From: Arenicellales bacterium
GTDB lineage: Bacteria > Pseudomonadota > Gammaproteobacteria > Arenicellales > UBA868
Reading direction: 5' to 3'
NCBI GenBank assembly: GCA_030754035.1
Contig: JASMBC010000003.1
Span: 18,201 to 82,200 of the forward strand
Length of the DNA stretch: 64,000 bases
Of the stretch, positions 44,320 to 54,585 are shown in pieces (position 1 is the stretch's first letter; each line of letters opens with the position of its first letter). The notes beneath the pieces are model-generated. The model worked only from the letters and a program-made list of their open reading frames with translations. It did not search any database and was not told the DNA's origin. The translations under genes and the position numbers were made by a program.

Positions 44320-44337
44320 CAACAAAATAATGCGCCC

Positions 44338-45327
44338 ATGAGTGATACCCACCTTTCCGAACCTTTACTTCAAGTAAAAAACGTGAAGCAACATTTTCCG
44401 GTCACGGCAGGTTTGCTGCGTCGACAGGTTGGTATGGTCAAAGCGGTGGACGGCGTCGATTTTGATTTGTTTCCGCGGGAAAATCTTGGACTCGTGGGCG
44501 AAAGCGGATGCGGAAAAACGACGTTAGGCCGCACCATATTACATCTCTATCGTCCAACCGAAGGCCAGATCCTGTTTAAGAATGCGGATCTAACACTCCT
44601 TAAACCATCGGCCTTGCGCGCATTGCGCCCGAAAATGCAGATGATCTTCCAGGATCCACAGGACAGTCTTAATCCCCGCATGACGGTCGGCAGCATCATT
44701 GCCGAACCACTGGATGAACACAGCATCATTAAAGATAAAGAGCGTAGTAATCGGATCGAAGAATTGCTGGACGCCGTCGGCTTAAACCCGAGATACACCA
44801 ACCGCTACCCACACGAGTTCTCCGGCGGTCAGCGCCAGCGAATTGGGATCGCACGCGCTCTGGGACTCAATCCTGAATTCATCATTTGCGATGAACCAAT
44901 TGCAGCTCTCGATGTATCAATCCAGGCCCAAGTCGTTAATCTGCTGGAAGATCTGCAGGAAAAACTGGGGCTCACATACCTTTTTATCAGTCACGATCTG
45001 GGAATGATTCGCCACATCTCCAAACGGGTCGCGGTAATGTATTTGGGTAAGATTGTCGAACTCGGACCCGCGCACGAACTTTACAGCCGCTCGCAACATC
45101 CCTACACCAAGGCCTTGCTTTCTGCGGTGCCGCTACACGACCCAGGGCGCGAAGCAAAACGAGAGCGTATCATCCTCTCAGGTGATGTCCCGAGCCCTGC
45201 CAACCCGCCCACGGGGTGCCCGTTCCGAACGCGTTGCCCCGTGGCAGAAACGCGCTGCGCTACCTCAATGCCCGAACCCAAGAATCTGGGTCTGGGCCAC
45301 TGGGTGGCCTGCCATCTTATGGAATAA
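44338..45327 (+). CDS. Peptide ABC transporter ATPase, DppF-like
   Basis: The 329-residue partner ATPase has Walker [27 protein letters not shown], signature [10 protein letters not shown] and Walker [13 protein letters not shown], with the C-terminal [16 protein letters not shown]. It lies 18 bp after DppD. Unlike the first peptide system in this window, the two ATPases are separate chains here, so the two operons are not recent duplicates. Confidence 0.93.
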   Translation: MSDTHLSEPLLQVKNVKQHFPVTAGLLRRQVGMVKAVDGVDFDLFPRENLGLVGESGCGKTTLGRTILHLYRPTEGQILFKNADLTLLKPSALRALRPKMQMIFQDPQDSLNPRMTVGSIIAEPLDEHSIIKDKERSNRIEELLDAVGLNPRYTNRYPHEFSGGQRQRIGIARALGLNPEFIICDEPIAALDVSIQAQVVNLLEDLQEKLGLTYLFISHDLGMIRHISKRVAVMYLGKIVELGPAHELYSRSQHPYTKALLSAVPLHDPGREAKRERIILSGDVPSPANPPTGCPFRTRCPVAETRCATSMPEPKNLGLGHWVACHLME

Positions 45328-45479
45328 CTAATTGCGGTAGACTCTCACCCAGAACTGGCTTGCGGTGAAGCTTTGGCGATCTAATAAACATCGGTGACCG
45401 AGGCTGTTGCTTCTTTTTGGTTCTCAGTAAACCGGCTGACCTTCGGGTTCGCTATTAACTACAACATGAGGGAAGGAAA

Positions 45480-47198
45480 ATGAGGAATACACTTCTTTTT
45501 AGTATCGCGCTTTCTTCCGCGGTCGCACTGGCGGGCACTGCCTGGGCTGCGGATCGAGGGCGAGACGGTGAGTTGAGATTGCTCTACTGGCAAGCGCCGT
45601 CGACCATGATGCCGTTCCTCTCGGGCGGCACCAAGGAGTTGGAAGCCTCGTCGGTCGTGATTGAGCCACTGGCTCGTTATGACAACGACGGGAAGATGCA
45701 CGCCTGGCTTGCCGAAGAGATTCCAACGGTTGCAAACGGTGGCGTTGCAGAAGACCTGAAGTCAATCACCTGGAAAATCAAACGTGGAATCAAATGGTCG
45801 GATGGATCCGAATTGACGTCGGCAGACGCGGTATTTACATACGAATACTGCTCCCATCCGGATACCGGCTGTACGTCATCCAACTACTTCAATGACATTG
45901 TCTCGGTAGACGCAGTGGACTCGCACACCGTCCGGATCAATTTCAGTGTGGCTAAACCGTTTCCCTATGCCCCATTCGTCGGCTACAACGCCCCGATCAT
46001 ACAAAAGGCACAGTTTGATGGTTGCATTGGTGCCAAAGCGCAAGAATGCACCGAGCAAAATTTCAATCCCATCGGCACAGGACCCTTCAAGGTTGTTGAC
46101 TTCAAGCCGAACGATGTGATCGTGTTCGAAGCCAATGAGCTTTATCGTGAGGAAGGTAAACCTGCTTTCTCGAGCCTCCTGTTTAAGGGCGGTGGTGATG
46201 CAACGTCGGCGGCCCGGTCGGTACTCGAGACAAGCGAGATGCATTACGCATGGAACCTCCAGGTCGAGCCCGAAATTCTGGCCAAAATGGCGGAAGTGGG
46301 GAAAGGCACGATCATCGCGGGATTTGGCACATCGGTAGAACGACTGATGGTGAATTTCACCAATCCGGATCCGAATTTGGGTGACGATCGCGCCGAATAT
46401 CTCGGCGGCAACAACAACCGGAACCCGCATCCTTTCCTTTCGGATTATGCGGTACGCCGGGCCTTGTCATTGGCCATCGATCGCCAGATTCTGGTGGATG
46501 CAGGTTATGGTAGTGCGGGAAAAATCGGCTGCAACGTCCTTCCGGCGCCAGCCATTTACGCCTCTGATGCGAATGATGAGTGTAAGACCCAGAATGTCGA
46601 TGAAGCCAATCACATCCTGGACCACGCCGGTTGGGTTCGCGGTTCGGATGGCGTTCGCGCGAAAAACGGGGTGAGACTTTCCATTCTCTACCAGACCTCG
46701 ACCAACTCGGTCCGCCAAGGCACGCAGGCTTTCATCAAAGAAATGTGGAAGGCCATTGGCGTCGAGACAGAACTTCGGAATCTGAGTGCATCGGTATTTT
46801 TTGGCGGCGACCCCGCAAGTCCCGACACCTATCAGAAGTTCTATGCCGACATCGAGATGTACACCAATAATTTCAGCGGTACTGACCCTGAAACCTACAT
46901 GGCCAATTGGACGTGTAAACAGGTCTCACGGCGAGCAAACACCTGGGGTGGCGGCAACATGCCGCGTTGGTGCAACCCGGATTACGATGCGCTCTCCACT
47001 GAGATGTCAAAGACCGCTGACCTTGATGATCGGATTCGCCTAGCCAAAGCGATGAACGATATGTTGATGCAAGATTACGCCATGATCCCGCTTATCCATC
47101 GCGGGGGCGTATCTGCTTTTTCCAATGTGATAGAGGGCCCCCGAGGAAACGAATGGGATTCCGAACTTTGGAATATCGCAGATTGGCATCTTAAATAA
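45480..47198 (+). CDS. Peptide ABC transporter substrate-binding protein
   Basis: The 572-residue SBP_bac_5 protein has a Sec signal peptide (MRNTLLFSIALSSAVALAGT, cleavage after AWA), then ITWKIKRGIKWSDGSELTS and the SADAVFTYEY motif. It binds peptides or related solutes in the periplasm. Ribosome site GGGAAGGAAA precedes the ATG. The binding protein comes third in its operon, after both ATPases, and is followed by a terminator before the permeases, as in the first system. Four Cys residues in the region YCSHPDTGC to CIGAKAQEC may form disulfides. Confidence 0.9.
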   Translation: MRNTLLFSIALSSAVALAGTAWAADRGRDGELRLLYWQAPSTMMPFLSGGTKELEASSVVIEPLARYDNDGKMHAWLAEEIPTVANGGVAEDLKSITWKIKRGIKWSDGSELTSADAVFTYEYCSHPDTGCTSSNYFNDIVSVDAVDSHTVRINFSVAKPFPYAPFVGYNAPIIQKAQFDGCIGAKAQECTEQNFNPIGTGPFKVVDFKPNDVIVFEANELYREEGKPAFSSLLFKGGGDATSAARSVLETSEMHYAWNLQVEPEILAKMAEVGKGTIIAGFGTSVERLMVNFTNPDPNLGDDRAEYLGGNNNRNPHPFLSDYAVRRALSLAIDRQILVDAGYGSAGKIGCNVLPAPAIYASDANDECKTQNVDEANHILDHAGWVRGSDGVRAKNGVRLSILYQTSTNSVRQGTQAFIKEMWKAIGVETELRNLSASVFFGGDPASPDTYQKFYADIEMYTNNFSGTDPETYMANWTCKQVSRRANTWGGGNMPRWCNPDYDALSTEMSKTADLDDRIRLAKAMNDMLMQDYAMIPLIHRGGVSAFSNVIEGPRGNEWDSELWNIADWHLK

Positions 47199-47223
47199 AC
47201 GGACTTTTTGAACCATTGTTTGC

Positions 47224-47260
47224 GCGGTTTGCGGGCTTTTGCCCGTAAACCGCCTTTTCT
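47224..47260 (+). terminator. Attenuating terminator after the second binding protein
   Basis: GCGGTTT-G-CGGGC, loop TTTT, GCCCG-T-AAACCGC, then CTTTTCTT. It is 25 bp past the binding-protein stop and before the permeases, in the same place as the terminator at 26422. Confidence 0.8.
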
Positions 47261-47285
47261 TGATTGATCACAAGGCGTACCGGAT

Positions 47286-48299
47286 TTGATTCAGTACATT
47301 ATTCGACGCCTTCTCGCTGCGATCCCGACGCTGCTGGTCATCAGTTTCGTCATTTTCGCGATCCTTGATCTGGCGCCCAGCGATCCCACCGGCAACCTGC
47401 CAATGACGGTGCCGCCGGAAGTCCGAGAAAAAATTCGTATATCTCTTGGGTTGGACCAGCCAATGTACATCCGATATTACAAGTGGCTGGTGCAATTTTC
47501 TGTCAATGAACCATTGAATATTCTACAGCACAGTTTTGGTGTCACGATTGGTGACGCAGAGAACCGGACTCGTATTCTGTCGTGGGCGACACGCAGTCCT
47601 GTCATCGACCTGATTGTCGAACGCACACCGCAAACACTTTGGGTTGTCGGGCTCTCTTTTCTTTTTGGCATTTTGATGGCCATTCCGATTGGCATCGTGC
47701 AGGCGTATCGGCAATATTCCCTGTTTGATCAAATCGGCACCTTTGTGGCCATGCTTGGATTTTCCGTGCCGACCTTTTTCACCGGTGTCGTTGCCATCAT
47801 TCTCTTCAGCGTTCAATTGAAATGGTTTCCTATGATCTATGACACCACTTTGGAGATCACCAGTTGGGACAATTTTGTGTTGCAAATAAAACAAATGATC
47901 ATGCCGGTCACAGTACTGGCGTTTTATCAGGCGTCGCAGCTCAGTCGATTCATGCGTGCGGCGATTCTTGACAACCTCAACCTCGACTATGTCCGGACTG
48001 CCCGCTCCAAAGGCCGGAGCGAGAACGCGGTATTAATGATTCACGTACTCCGAAACAGTTTGATCCCGATCGTGACATTAATCGCCCTAGGCATCCCGAC
48101 TATTTTTGGCGGTGCCATCATCACAGAACAGATTTTCCGGGTGAACGGACTAGGTCAGCTGCTGATCATCGCAATCGAAGGGGCGGATATTCCAACGGTA
48201 CAGACGTTGACATTCCTTTTTGCCATTTTGATCGTGATCTTTAATCTCATCGCAGATGTGCTGTACGGTATTCTGGACCCGCGCATTCGCTATGATTAA
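47286..48299 (+). CDS. Peptide ABC transporter permease, DppB-like
   Basis: The 337-residue permease starts at a TTG (IQYIIRRLLAAIPTLLVISF). It has the BPD_transp_1 fold with coupling loop YVRTARSKGRSENAVLMIHV near residues 235-255. A segment of about 35 residues (VNEPLNILQHSFGVTIGDAE and onward) makes the first periplasmic loop longer than usual. It forms the channel with the next gene. Confidence 0.9.
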   Translation: MIQYIIRRLLAAIPTLLVISFVIFAILDLAPSDPTGNLPMTVPPEVREKIRISLGLDQPMYIRYYKWLVQFSVNEPLNILQHSFGVTIGDAENRTRILSWATRSPVIDLIVERTPQTLWVVGLSFLFGILMAIPIGIVQAYRQYSLFDQIGTFVAMLGFSVPTFFTGVVAIILFSVQLKWFPMIYDTTLEITSWDNFVLQIKQMIMPVTVLAFYQASQLSRFMRAAILDNLNLDYVRTARSKGRSENAVLMIHVLRNSLIPIVTLIALGIPTIFGGAIITEQIFRVNGLGQLLIIAIEGADIPTVQTLTFLFAILIVIFNLIADVLYGILDPRIRYD

Positions 48300-48317
48300 T
48301 TCAACGAACCTCTTGAG

Positions 48318-49241
48318 ATGAATACGCGCGCTACCTCAATGGATTCCGCTGTGATCGAAACTGAACACCGATCTATGTGGACGGACGTTTGGCGTCAGTT
48401 TCGAAAACACAAAGGCGCTCTTGTTGGGGTCTTTGTGTTTGCATTTATCATCATCGCGGTGTTTGTTGGCCCTCCGATTCATGGGGTGGATCCCAACGCC
48501 ATTGATTTCAAAGCCAGGAATCTTAGTCCCGAGTGGGCGCACCCGCTCGGAACTGACAACATTGGTCACGATACACTGGCGCAGATGCTCGCTGGTGGCC
48601 AGGTCTCGCTTGCGGTGGGCTTATCCGCCGCCTTGATTGCATTGATTCTCGGCACACTGATCGGGGTGCTTGCGGGGTTCGTCAAGTCCCTGAATGGGCC
48701 GCTGATGCGTTTGACGGATGTATTTCTTTCGCTGCCGCTTCTGCCGCTCCTTCTGGTGTCGATTATGTTGTTTCGAGATACCTTGCGTGCGGCTTTTGGT
48801 CCAGAAACCGGTATTTTTCTTTTAATTGTGGGCCTCATCGGTGTGACGAGTTGGATGCACACGGCCCGAATCGTTCGAGGGGATGTTTTGAGCATCAAGG
48901 AGCGGGAATTTGTGACCGCCGCACACAGTATCGGCACCCGTCGTCACCGCATCGTTTTTCGCCACATACTTCCCAATATCTTAAGCCCCATCATGGTCTC
49001 GGCGACGCTGGGTATAGCCAATGCGATCATCACGGAATCAGCGCTGTCTTTTCTGGGACTGGGATTCCCGCCTGATTTTCCAACGTGGGGTCGACTTCTC
49101 TATGATGGCACGAACTTTATCCAGATCACGCCATCGCGCGTCATCTGGCCGGGCGTTTTTATTGCGCTAACCGTACTCAGCGTCAACTATATCGGTGACG
49201 GGCTGCGCGATGCACTGGATCCCCGTCTCCGCGGCAGGTAA
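48318..49241 (+). CDS. Peptide ABC transporter permease, DppC-like
   Basis: The 307-residue permease has LSPEWAHPLGTDNIGHDTLA, typical of OppC/DppC, and the coupling loop FVTAAHSIGTRRHRIVFRHI. It is the last gene of the second peptide operon, 18 bp after the first permease. A DUF885 peptidase gene follows in the opposite direction after 228 bp. Confidence 0.9.
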   Translation: MNTRATSMDSAVIETEHRSMWTDVWRQFRKHKGALVGVFVFAFIIIAVFVGPPIHGVDPNAIDFKARNLSPEWAHPLGTDNIGHDTLAQMLAGGQVSLAVGLSAALIALILGTLIGVLAGFVKSLNGPLMRLTDVFLSLPLLPLLLVSIMLFRDTLRAAFGPETGIFLLIVGLIGVTSWMHTARIVRGDVLSIKEREFVTAAHSIGTRRHRIVFRHILPNILSPIMVSATLGIANAIITESALSFLGLGFPPDFPTWGRLLYDGTNFIQITPSRVIWPGVFIALTVLSVNYIGDGLRDALDPRLRGR

Positions 49242-49469
49242 TTACATACAGCAATAAATATCGCGATACGGTTTGCTTAAAACTCTCTTTTATCTACTAG
49301 AAGCGTCGTTAAGTAACTTGATTTTGTCGATACTGAATCGTCATGCCACAGCCTGCCCATCCTGAGTTTATTCTTGAGGAACTTCGGCGCGGGATGCATT
49401 GCTGGAGGTTGATATGATTGCGAGAAGACCTTCTGGGTAACACAAGCCGGGCGTCTAATCATCGCGCTT

Positions 49470-51140
49470 CTAGCAATCTTTTGCAGGCAGAACCAACTCA
49501 CGCAGATGATCAAGACCGACCGGTCCAGAACCCAAAACCCGTCCATGAAAGGCCTTTAAGGTAAACCAGTCCTGCTGCTCGGCTTCAGCACGAAGATCCA
49601 GAATGCGTTGCTCACCTATTTTGTAGGTGATGGCCTGTGCGGGAAATCCGAGATATCGCGTCACCTCAGATTGAGCGTAGGCCGGATCCAGTAGAGCATA
49701 ATCCGTAAGAAGTGCCACTGCCGTCTCGAAGGTCCATGATTCACCCGGGTGAAACAACGTATCCAAAGGGATCGCGAGATCAAGATGCATACCGATATCG
49801 ATAACCACCCGACAAGCCCGCATCATCTGGCTGGCCAGAAGACCGAAGAGATATTCGGGGCGATCAAAAAATCCGAGTTCACCCATCAGCCGCTCGGCAT
49901 ATAAAGCCCAACCTTCCCCGTAACCTTCATTCCAGATGGCTAGCCGGTGCGCTCGGGTCAATCGATCCCCGAGACAGAGCTGCACACCGCATTGGAGATG
50001 ATGGCCTGGGAAACCCTCGTGATATCCAGTCGTGATTTCATCAAACAGCGGATAGCTGGGTCTTTCTTGTTTGACGTACCACACCGTGCCTTTTCGCGAG
50101 AAATCCTCCGACGGGGGGTTGTAATACGCACCCAACGCACCCCCTGATGGCGCGAACTGCACATCGACCTCGTGTATCTCGGGAGGAATATCAAAAACCT
50201 TACTATCCAATTGCAACAACGCATGTCGTTGTCGCTCACGCATGGTTTCAAGAAACGTCTCCTTGGATACGGCCACGCAGCGCGAATCCGTTTTCAACAG
50301 TGAAGCAACTTCGGGTATCTGGAGCGTCGGGTCAATCTTACGGCCAACATTTCGCATCTCTTCAAGCGTCTGCCGTACTTCCTCCCAACCCCACCGATAC
50401 GTCGTTTCGAGATCGATATCTGCCCCGAGATATCGCCGTGCTTCAAACTGGTATCGCTCAAGCCCCACTGCATCTTTTGCGGCCGCACTTGAAAGATAGT
50501 CGGTCTCCAGGTATTCCCCGAGATGCCGGTACGCCGCCTTCGCGCCGTCAATACCTGCGATGATGCGATCCATCAACGCGCTGGTGACATCCACATCGCT
50601 TGCCTGTAGTGGTAAATCGTTAAAAAAAGATTGATCCGAAGCGTGCCACTCACATTGTTTAAGACATGCTTCCACCTGGCGTTTCGCAACTGGCCGGTTG
50701 TTCCGTCGGCCCTCTTCCAGGCTTGCGATGTAGCCCCAGAACGCTGCGCCAAGCCCTTCAAGACGAGCCACAATGTGAGCCCATTGCGTGGCTGTCTCCT
50801 TCGGCATCAAATCAAACGTATCTCGAAGCACCTGGGGTGGCGATGCAATGTTGTTGAGGTCCGAAAATGGATCTGACCGTAAGATACGCTCTTGCTCCAA
50901 GGACAAATGCTCACGCAGAACCCGCCGTCCCAGCGCTTCCCAGTGATCGCCAGTGCCGGGCAAGTCGTTCAATCGATCACTAATGCCATCCAGAAAAGAC
51001 AAAGTGGCTTGCCAACCGGCAGGGCTCAAGTCGCCCCACTGATCATTGTGACCCTCGACCCCCATTTGGGTCGCCAGCACCGGTTGCAACCCGGCTATCC
51101 CCTCAACAAATTGATCAGCGAGCGCAAAAACGTTGGTCAT
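49470..51140 (-). CDS. DUF885 family zinc peptidase
   Basis: The 556-residue protein carries the DUF885 motif TGYHEGFPGHHLQCGVQ near the middle-right (H-E-G-x-P-G-H-H), a variation of H-E-x-x-H, and GEGWALYAERLMGELGFF downstream, where glutamates could be the third ligand. DUF885 proteins are M32-like carboxypeptidases where tested. No signal peptide, so cytoplasmic; it likely digests peptides imported by the neighbouring ABC system. The ATG follows GGAGG on the minus strand. It is probably part of the same acquired block. Confidence 0.85.
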   Translation of the reverse strand: MTNVFALADQFVEGIAGLQPVLATQMGVEGHNDQWGDLSPAGWQATLSFLDGISDRLNDLPGTGDHWEALGRRVLREHLSLEQERILRSDPFSDLNNIASPPQVLRDTFDLMPKETATQWAHIVARLEGLGAAFWGYIASLEEGRRNNRPVAKRQVEACLKQCEWHASDQSFFNDLPLQASDVDVTSALMDRIIAGIDGAKAAYRHLGEYLETDYLSSAAAKDAVGLERYQFEARRYLGADIDLETTYRWGWEEVRQTLEEMRNVGRKIDPTLQIPEVASLLKTDSRCVAVSKETFLETMRERQRHALLQLDSKVFDIPPEIHEVDVQFAPSGGALGAYYNPPSEDFSRKGTVWYVKQERPSYPLFDEITTGYHEGFPGHHLQCGVQLCLGDRLTRAHRLAIWNEGYGEGWALYAERLMGELGFFDRPEYLFGLLASQMMRACRVVIDIGMHLDLAIPLDTLFHPGESWTFETAVALLTDYALLDPAYAQSEVTRYLGFPAQAITYKIGEQRILDLRAEAEQQDWFTLKAFHGRVLGSGPVGLDHLRELVLPAKDC

Positions 51141-51703
51141 CTGGACATCGCCTCCACTTTTCGCAGCAATCTATCTTGTTTCGTTCGATGACGCACCCGA
51201 ATGTTTTACGGATGTTACCTATGGTTTCTCCAACAGCAAACTTGAGGGGTGTTGCAGTACTTCCGCCTTCAGACGATTTGAGTATTCTCTGGGCTTCTTC
51301 TCTGACTTTTCCGACAGCCTTACTCCCCAAAACAGACAAAAGCTTAGATTCCGGCATTCTAGATTGTTATTTGCTTGAAGGAATAGGGATTTTCTTTTGG
51401 CAGATGTGGGGTCTTGCACATCATCCGTGCAACCCATCTCTTCATCCTCCATGACGAGAGATAAAAAGTATAACTTTCTAAGACCCTATAAGAATATTAG
51501 AGCAAAATCACAATTCACAAGGATTGCAAAGCCTGGTTTGCCTGCCCGGACTCTGGCCCTGCCAACGGTCTTCGGTGTCGAAAACCCCTAACAACACCGC
51601 TACCCCAAGACCAAGGTAAACTGGCCGACTCACGCACAACCTGAACAAGTCATAATCCACCCTTGACTGATATCCCTGGCCTCACCAACATACGAATAAC
51701 CCC
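51141..51703. other. 563-bp intergenic region, no convincing gene
   Basis: Short overlapping reading frames of 60-90 codons occur on both strands, but none has a ribosome site or recognisable motif. An AT-rich stretch at about 51455-51530 with TATAAC and TATAAG hexamers could hold promoters. It is probably the right border of the acquired block, since base composition returns to high GC at 51.7 kb. Confidence 0.6.
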
Positions 51704-52963
51704 ATGAGCACTTCTGATACCCGCCGCACGGTTTCCTGGGCCCTTTATGATTGGGCCAATTCCGCCTTTGCCACCACGGTGATGGCCGGGTTTTTCCCGA
51801 TCTTCTTCAAGCAGTACTGGAGCCAGGATGCAGTTATCACCCACAGCACTTTTTATCTGGGGCTCGGTAACTCGGTTGCCAGCCTGATCATTGTAATCCT
51901 GGCGCCGATACTCGGGGCCATGGCCGACACGGGTGGACTGCGCAAGCGCATGCTGGCGACTTTTGCCAGCCTTGGTGTTCTGGCCACGGGAGCGCTTTAT
52001 TTGGTTCAGGCAGGCATGTGGCCGTTTGCAATCCTGCTTTATGCCATTGCGGTCGTGGGCTTCTCGGGCGCAAATGTCTTCTACGATGCCCTGCTCATCA
52101 TCATCGCCCCGGCCAAGACCCGCCACCGCGTCTCGGCACTGGGCTTCGCCCTAGGCTATCTGGGCGGGGGCCTGTTATTTCTACTCAATGTTCTCATGTA
52201 TCAGTTTCCCAACATGTTTGGGCTGGCTGACGGTGGGGAAGCAGTTCGCTGGTCTTTTATCACCGTGGCGGTGTGGTGGGCGGTGTTCTCGATACCGCTT
52301 TTTCTGTACGTGGATGAGCCTCTACCCGCCAACGGCCGGCGCCATGTCGACATCGGCGGCACTTTTGCCGCTCTTCGCCATACGGCCCAAAACCTGCGGC
52401 AATACCGCGGCGCCTGGATGTTTCTACTCGCCTACTGGCTGTATATCGATGGGGTCGACACCATTGTGCGTATGGCGGTGGACTTTGGCCTGAATATTGG
52501 ACTGGGCCAGGGAAATCTGATCACGGCACTGTTGATGGTTCAGTTTATCGGCTTTCCCGCAGCGCTCGTGTTCGGTCGGCTGGGCGAACGCTATGGCGCC
52601 CAGCGGGGCATCTGGGTCTGTATCTGGGCCTATGTGGGCGTCACCGTTTTCGCCTTCTTCATGGAAACAGCACTGCAGATGTATATCCTCGCCGCTGTCA
52701 TCGGCCTGGTCCAGGGTGGTATCCAGGCGCTCAGTCGCTCGATGTTTAGTCACCTCATTCCGCAGGAGAAAAGCGCCGAGTTTTTTGGCTTTTACAACGT
52801 GGTGGGTAAAGCCGCCGCGGTTTTCGGACCAATGATGATGGGTACTATCACCTACCTCAGCGGCAACCCACGCCTGGGTATTCTTTCAGTGGCGTTGCTG
52901 TTCTTTGCCGGGATGTTCTTCTTTCGCCTGGTACGCGATCCGGTTGATACTCAAGCAGCCTGA
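51704..52963 (+). CDS. MFS transporter, UMF1/Atg22-like
   Basis: The 419-residue protein starts with TVSWALYDWANSAFATTVMA, the hallmark of the UMF1 family related to yeast Atg22, and has about twelve helices. Atg22 exports amino acids from the vacuole; bacterial homologues have no proven substrate. Its end overlaps the convergent GDPD gene by 13 bp, and the last codons (DPVDTQAA) read through it. Confidence 0.85.
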   Translation: MSTSDTRRTVSWALYDWANSAFATTVMAGFFPIFFKQYWSQDAVITHSTFYLGLGNSVASLIIVILAPILGAMADTGGLRKRMLATFASLGVLATGALYLVQAGMWPFAILLYAIAVVGFSGANVFYDALLIIIAPAKTRHRVSALGFALGYLGGGLLFLLNVLMYQFPNMFGLADGGEAVRWSFITVAVWWAVFSIPLFLYVDEPLPANGRRHVDIGGTFAALRHTAQNLRQYRGAWMFLLAYWLYIDGVDTIVRMAVDFGLNIGLGQGNLITALLMVQFIGFPAALVFGRLGERYGAQRGIWVCIWAYVGVTVFAFFMETALQMYILAAVIGLVQGGIQALSRSMFSHLIPQEKSAEFFGFYNVVGKAAAVFGPMMMGTITYLSGNPRLGILSVALLFFAGMFFFRLVRDPVDTQAA

Positions 52964-53712
52964 TGCCACTGGCCGCGTGAGATCAGCACCGACTTGAGCA
53001 GGGCCGGTCGATCGGTCATCAACCCGTCCACGCCCAGGTCGAGCAGACGGTGCATCTCGCTAGCCTCGTTCACCGTCCACACATGCGTGTGCAGGCCGCG
53101 GCGCTTCATGACCTCGATGAACCGCTTATCGACCACCTTGATGCCGTGCCACCAGACCGGCACCTGGGCACAGGCCGCCTGCAGTGTGCCCATCGGCAGC
53201 GCGAGGCTGGCAAGACGAGCTCGGGTGGTCTCAAGCGGTGCCATCGAGGTACATGCTTCAGGCAGAGCTGCGCGTACCCGCTTCAGACGGCGTCCGGAGA
53301 ATGAGCCGATACAGACCCGCTCCTTGGCACCTGCTCGCTTAATCACCCGCACCAACGGTTCGACTGCAGCATCAGACTTGGGCTCTATGTTGAAACACGT
53401 CTCCGCAAAGGTGCCAAGCAGTTCCTCCAGCAGTGGAATCGGCTCCCGGCCGTGAACCCTGGCCTGGCGCACAGTTGCGTAATCCATCTGTGCGATCACG
53501 CCGCGCTCAGCGGTTACCCGATCAAGACGGTCGTCGTGAAACGCGAGCAGCACCCCATCGCGCGTGCAGTGCACATCGGTCTCGAGGTAACGAAAACCCT
53601 GGCGTACCGCACCTTCGAAAGCGGCCAGGGTGTTCTCCGGTCCGGCCTCATGGTCACCGCGGTGGGCAAATGCCAGGATGCCCGAATGCTCCAGGAATGC
53701 GTGACTCGGCAT
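52951..53712 (-). CDS. Glycerophosphodiester phosphodiesterase
   Basis: The 253-residue enzyme has the GDPD motifs FAHRGDHEAGPENTLAAFE (catalytic His and Glu), YLETDVHCTRDGVLLAFHDD (metal ligands and second His) and a C-terminal VNEASEMHRLLDLGVDGLMT. It hydrolyses glycerophosphodiesters to glycerol-3-phosphate and an alcohol. No signal peptide, so cytoplasmic. It feeds glycerol-3-phosphate and lipid turnover. Confidence 0.93.
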   Translation of the reverse strand: MPSHAFLEHSGILAFAHRGDHEAGPENTLAAFEGAVRQGFRYLETDVHCTRDGVLLAFHDDRLDRVTAERGVIAQMDYATVRQARVHGREPIPLLEELLGTFAETCFNIEPKSDAAVEPLVRVIKRAGAKERVCIGSFSGRRLKRVRAALPEACTSMAPLETTRARLASLALPMGTLQAACAQVPVWWHGIKVVDKRFIEVMKRRGLHTHVWTVNEASEMHRLLDLGVDGLMTDRPALLKSVLISRGQWHQAA

Positions 53713-53804
53713 ATAGTGCGCCCCCGGGGGCAGTTATAGACAAGCTACCCGCTATTGTGAATGCAGCGGGCCCCAACTGAAAAGCAGGCCAACGAGATAA
53801 TCCC

Positions 53805-53987
53805 ATGCTGACAGAAATCATCCTCATTGTCGCTGGGCTGCTGATTGCCCTGTACCCGCCACTGTCACTGATCGTGGCGGGCGTACTCACGCTGTTCGGT
53901 GTGCTGGTGCTGATGAGTGCGCACTACCACCATAAACTGCAGCGCCAGGGCGACAACCCCATCACCGAATTGATCCTGCCCTACTGA
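53805..53987 (+). CDS. Small two-helix membrane protein
   Basis: The 60-residue protein has one long hydrophobic hairpin, LTEIILIVAGLLIALYPPLS then LIVAGVLTLFGVLVLMSAHY, followed by a short polar tail (HHKLQRQGDNPITELILPY). I do not recognise a family. It reads away from GDPD, and its 3' end lies 9 bp from the end of the TerB gene. Codon use looks like the core genome, which supports it being real despite its size. Confidence 0.55.
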   Translation: MLTEIILIVAGLLIALYPPLSLIVAGVLTLFGVLVLMSAHYHHKLQRQGDNPITELILPY

Positions 53988-53996
53988 CGTAGATTG

Positions 53997-54446
53997 TCAG
54001 TTCGGCTTATGGCGCAGTTTTGCCGCGATGAAATCGCGCTGGGGGATGTGCAGCAGGCGCTGGATCTTGCGCATCAGATGGAGCTCGTGATCGTCCAAGC
54101 GCCCATCCGTGTATACCACTTGCCACATCTGCTCGACCAATCGCAGTCGCGCCTGCTCTGGCCAGTGTCGGTTGATCAACGAAGTGAAGCCGTGCAGATC
54201 GACTGCTTCGCGGGCCTGGGTCTCGGCCAGGGCCATGAGTTGCTGCGCTTCACTGGCGCTTAGCGAGAACTGCTCTGACACCAGCGCTTCAATGGCCATA
54301 CGTTCATCAACACCGAGGTCGTAGTCCGACATTGCAGTCTCAAAAAGCAGGGCCGCGGCGGCAAGGCGCAACGAGTCTTCCGCCTGGCTGGCAGGGTCAC
54401 TGACCTCAAGGCGTTGGCGGAAAAACTGGTTGATCGCGTCGATCAT
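53997..54446 (-). CDS. TerB-family (tellurite-resistance-like) protein
   Basis: The 149-residue all-helical protein has the TerB pattern: RLAAAALLFETAMSDYDLGV, then DERMAIEALVSEQFSL, and WQVVYTDGRLDDHELHLMRK. The two acidic D-x-x-x-D-x-x-E motifs may bind metal. TerB domains occur in stress and phage-defence contexts and as soluble proteins of unknown role. Its 5' side is the region with the terminator and FNR box at 54.6-54.7 kb. Confidence 0.85.
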   Translation of the reverse strand: MIDAINQFFRQRLEVSDPASQAEDSLRLAAAALLFETAMSDYDLGVDERMAIEALVSEQFSLSASEAQQLMALAETQAREAVDLHGFTSLINRHWPEQARLRLVEQMWQVVYTDGRLDDHELHLMRKIQRLLHIPQRDFIAAKLRHKPN

Positions 54447-54585
54447 CTGGCAGGGGCAGCAGTTCTGGTCACTGGAGGTCGAATTCTAAGCCACCGCCTT
54501 TGTCCATATTGGCACTATGGCGAGCAATCCCCCCTTTAAGGAACCGACTAGGAGTGATCTCCGGGGGCAACGAAAGAAAAAGAGC

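Noticed and set aside
51115..51591. Short ORFs on both strands between the DUF885 and UMF1 genes
   Set aside because: They overlap each other, lack ribosome sites and show no motif; treated as non-coding.
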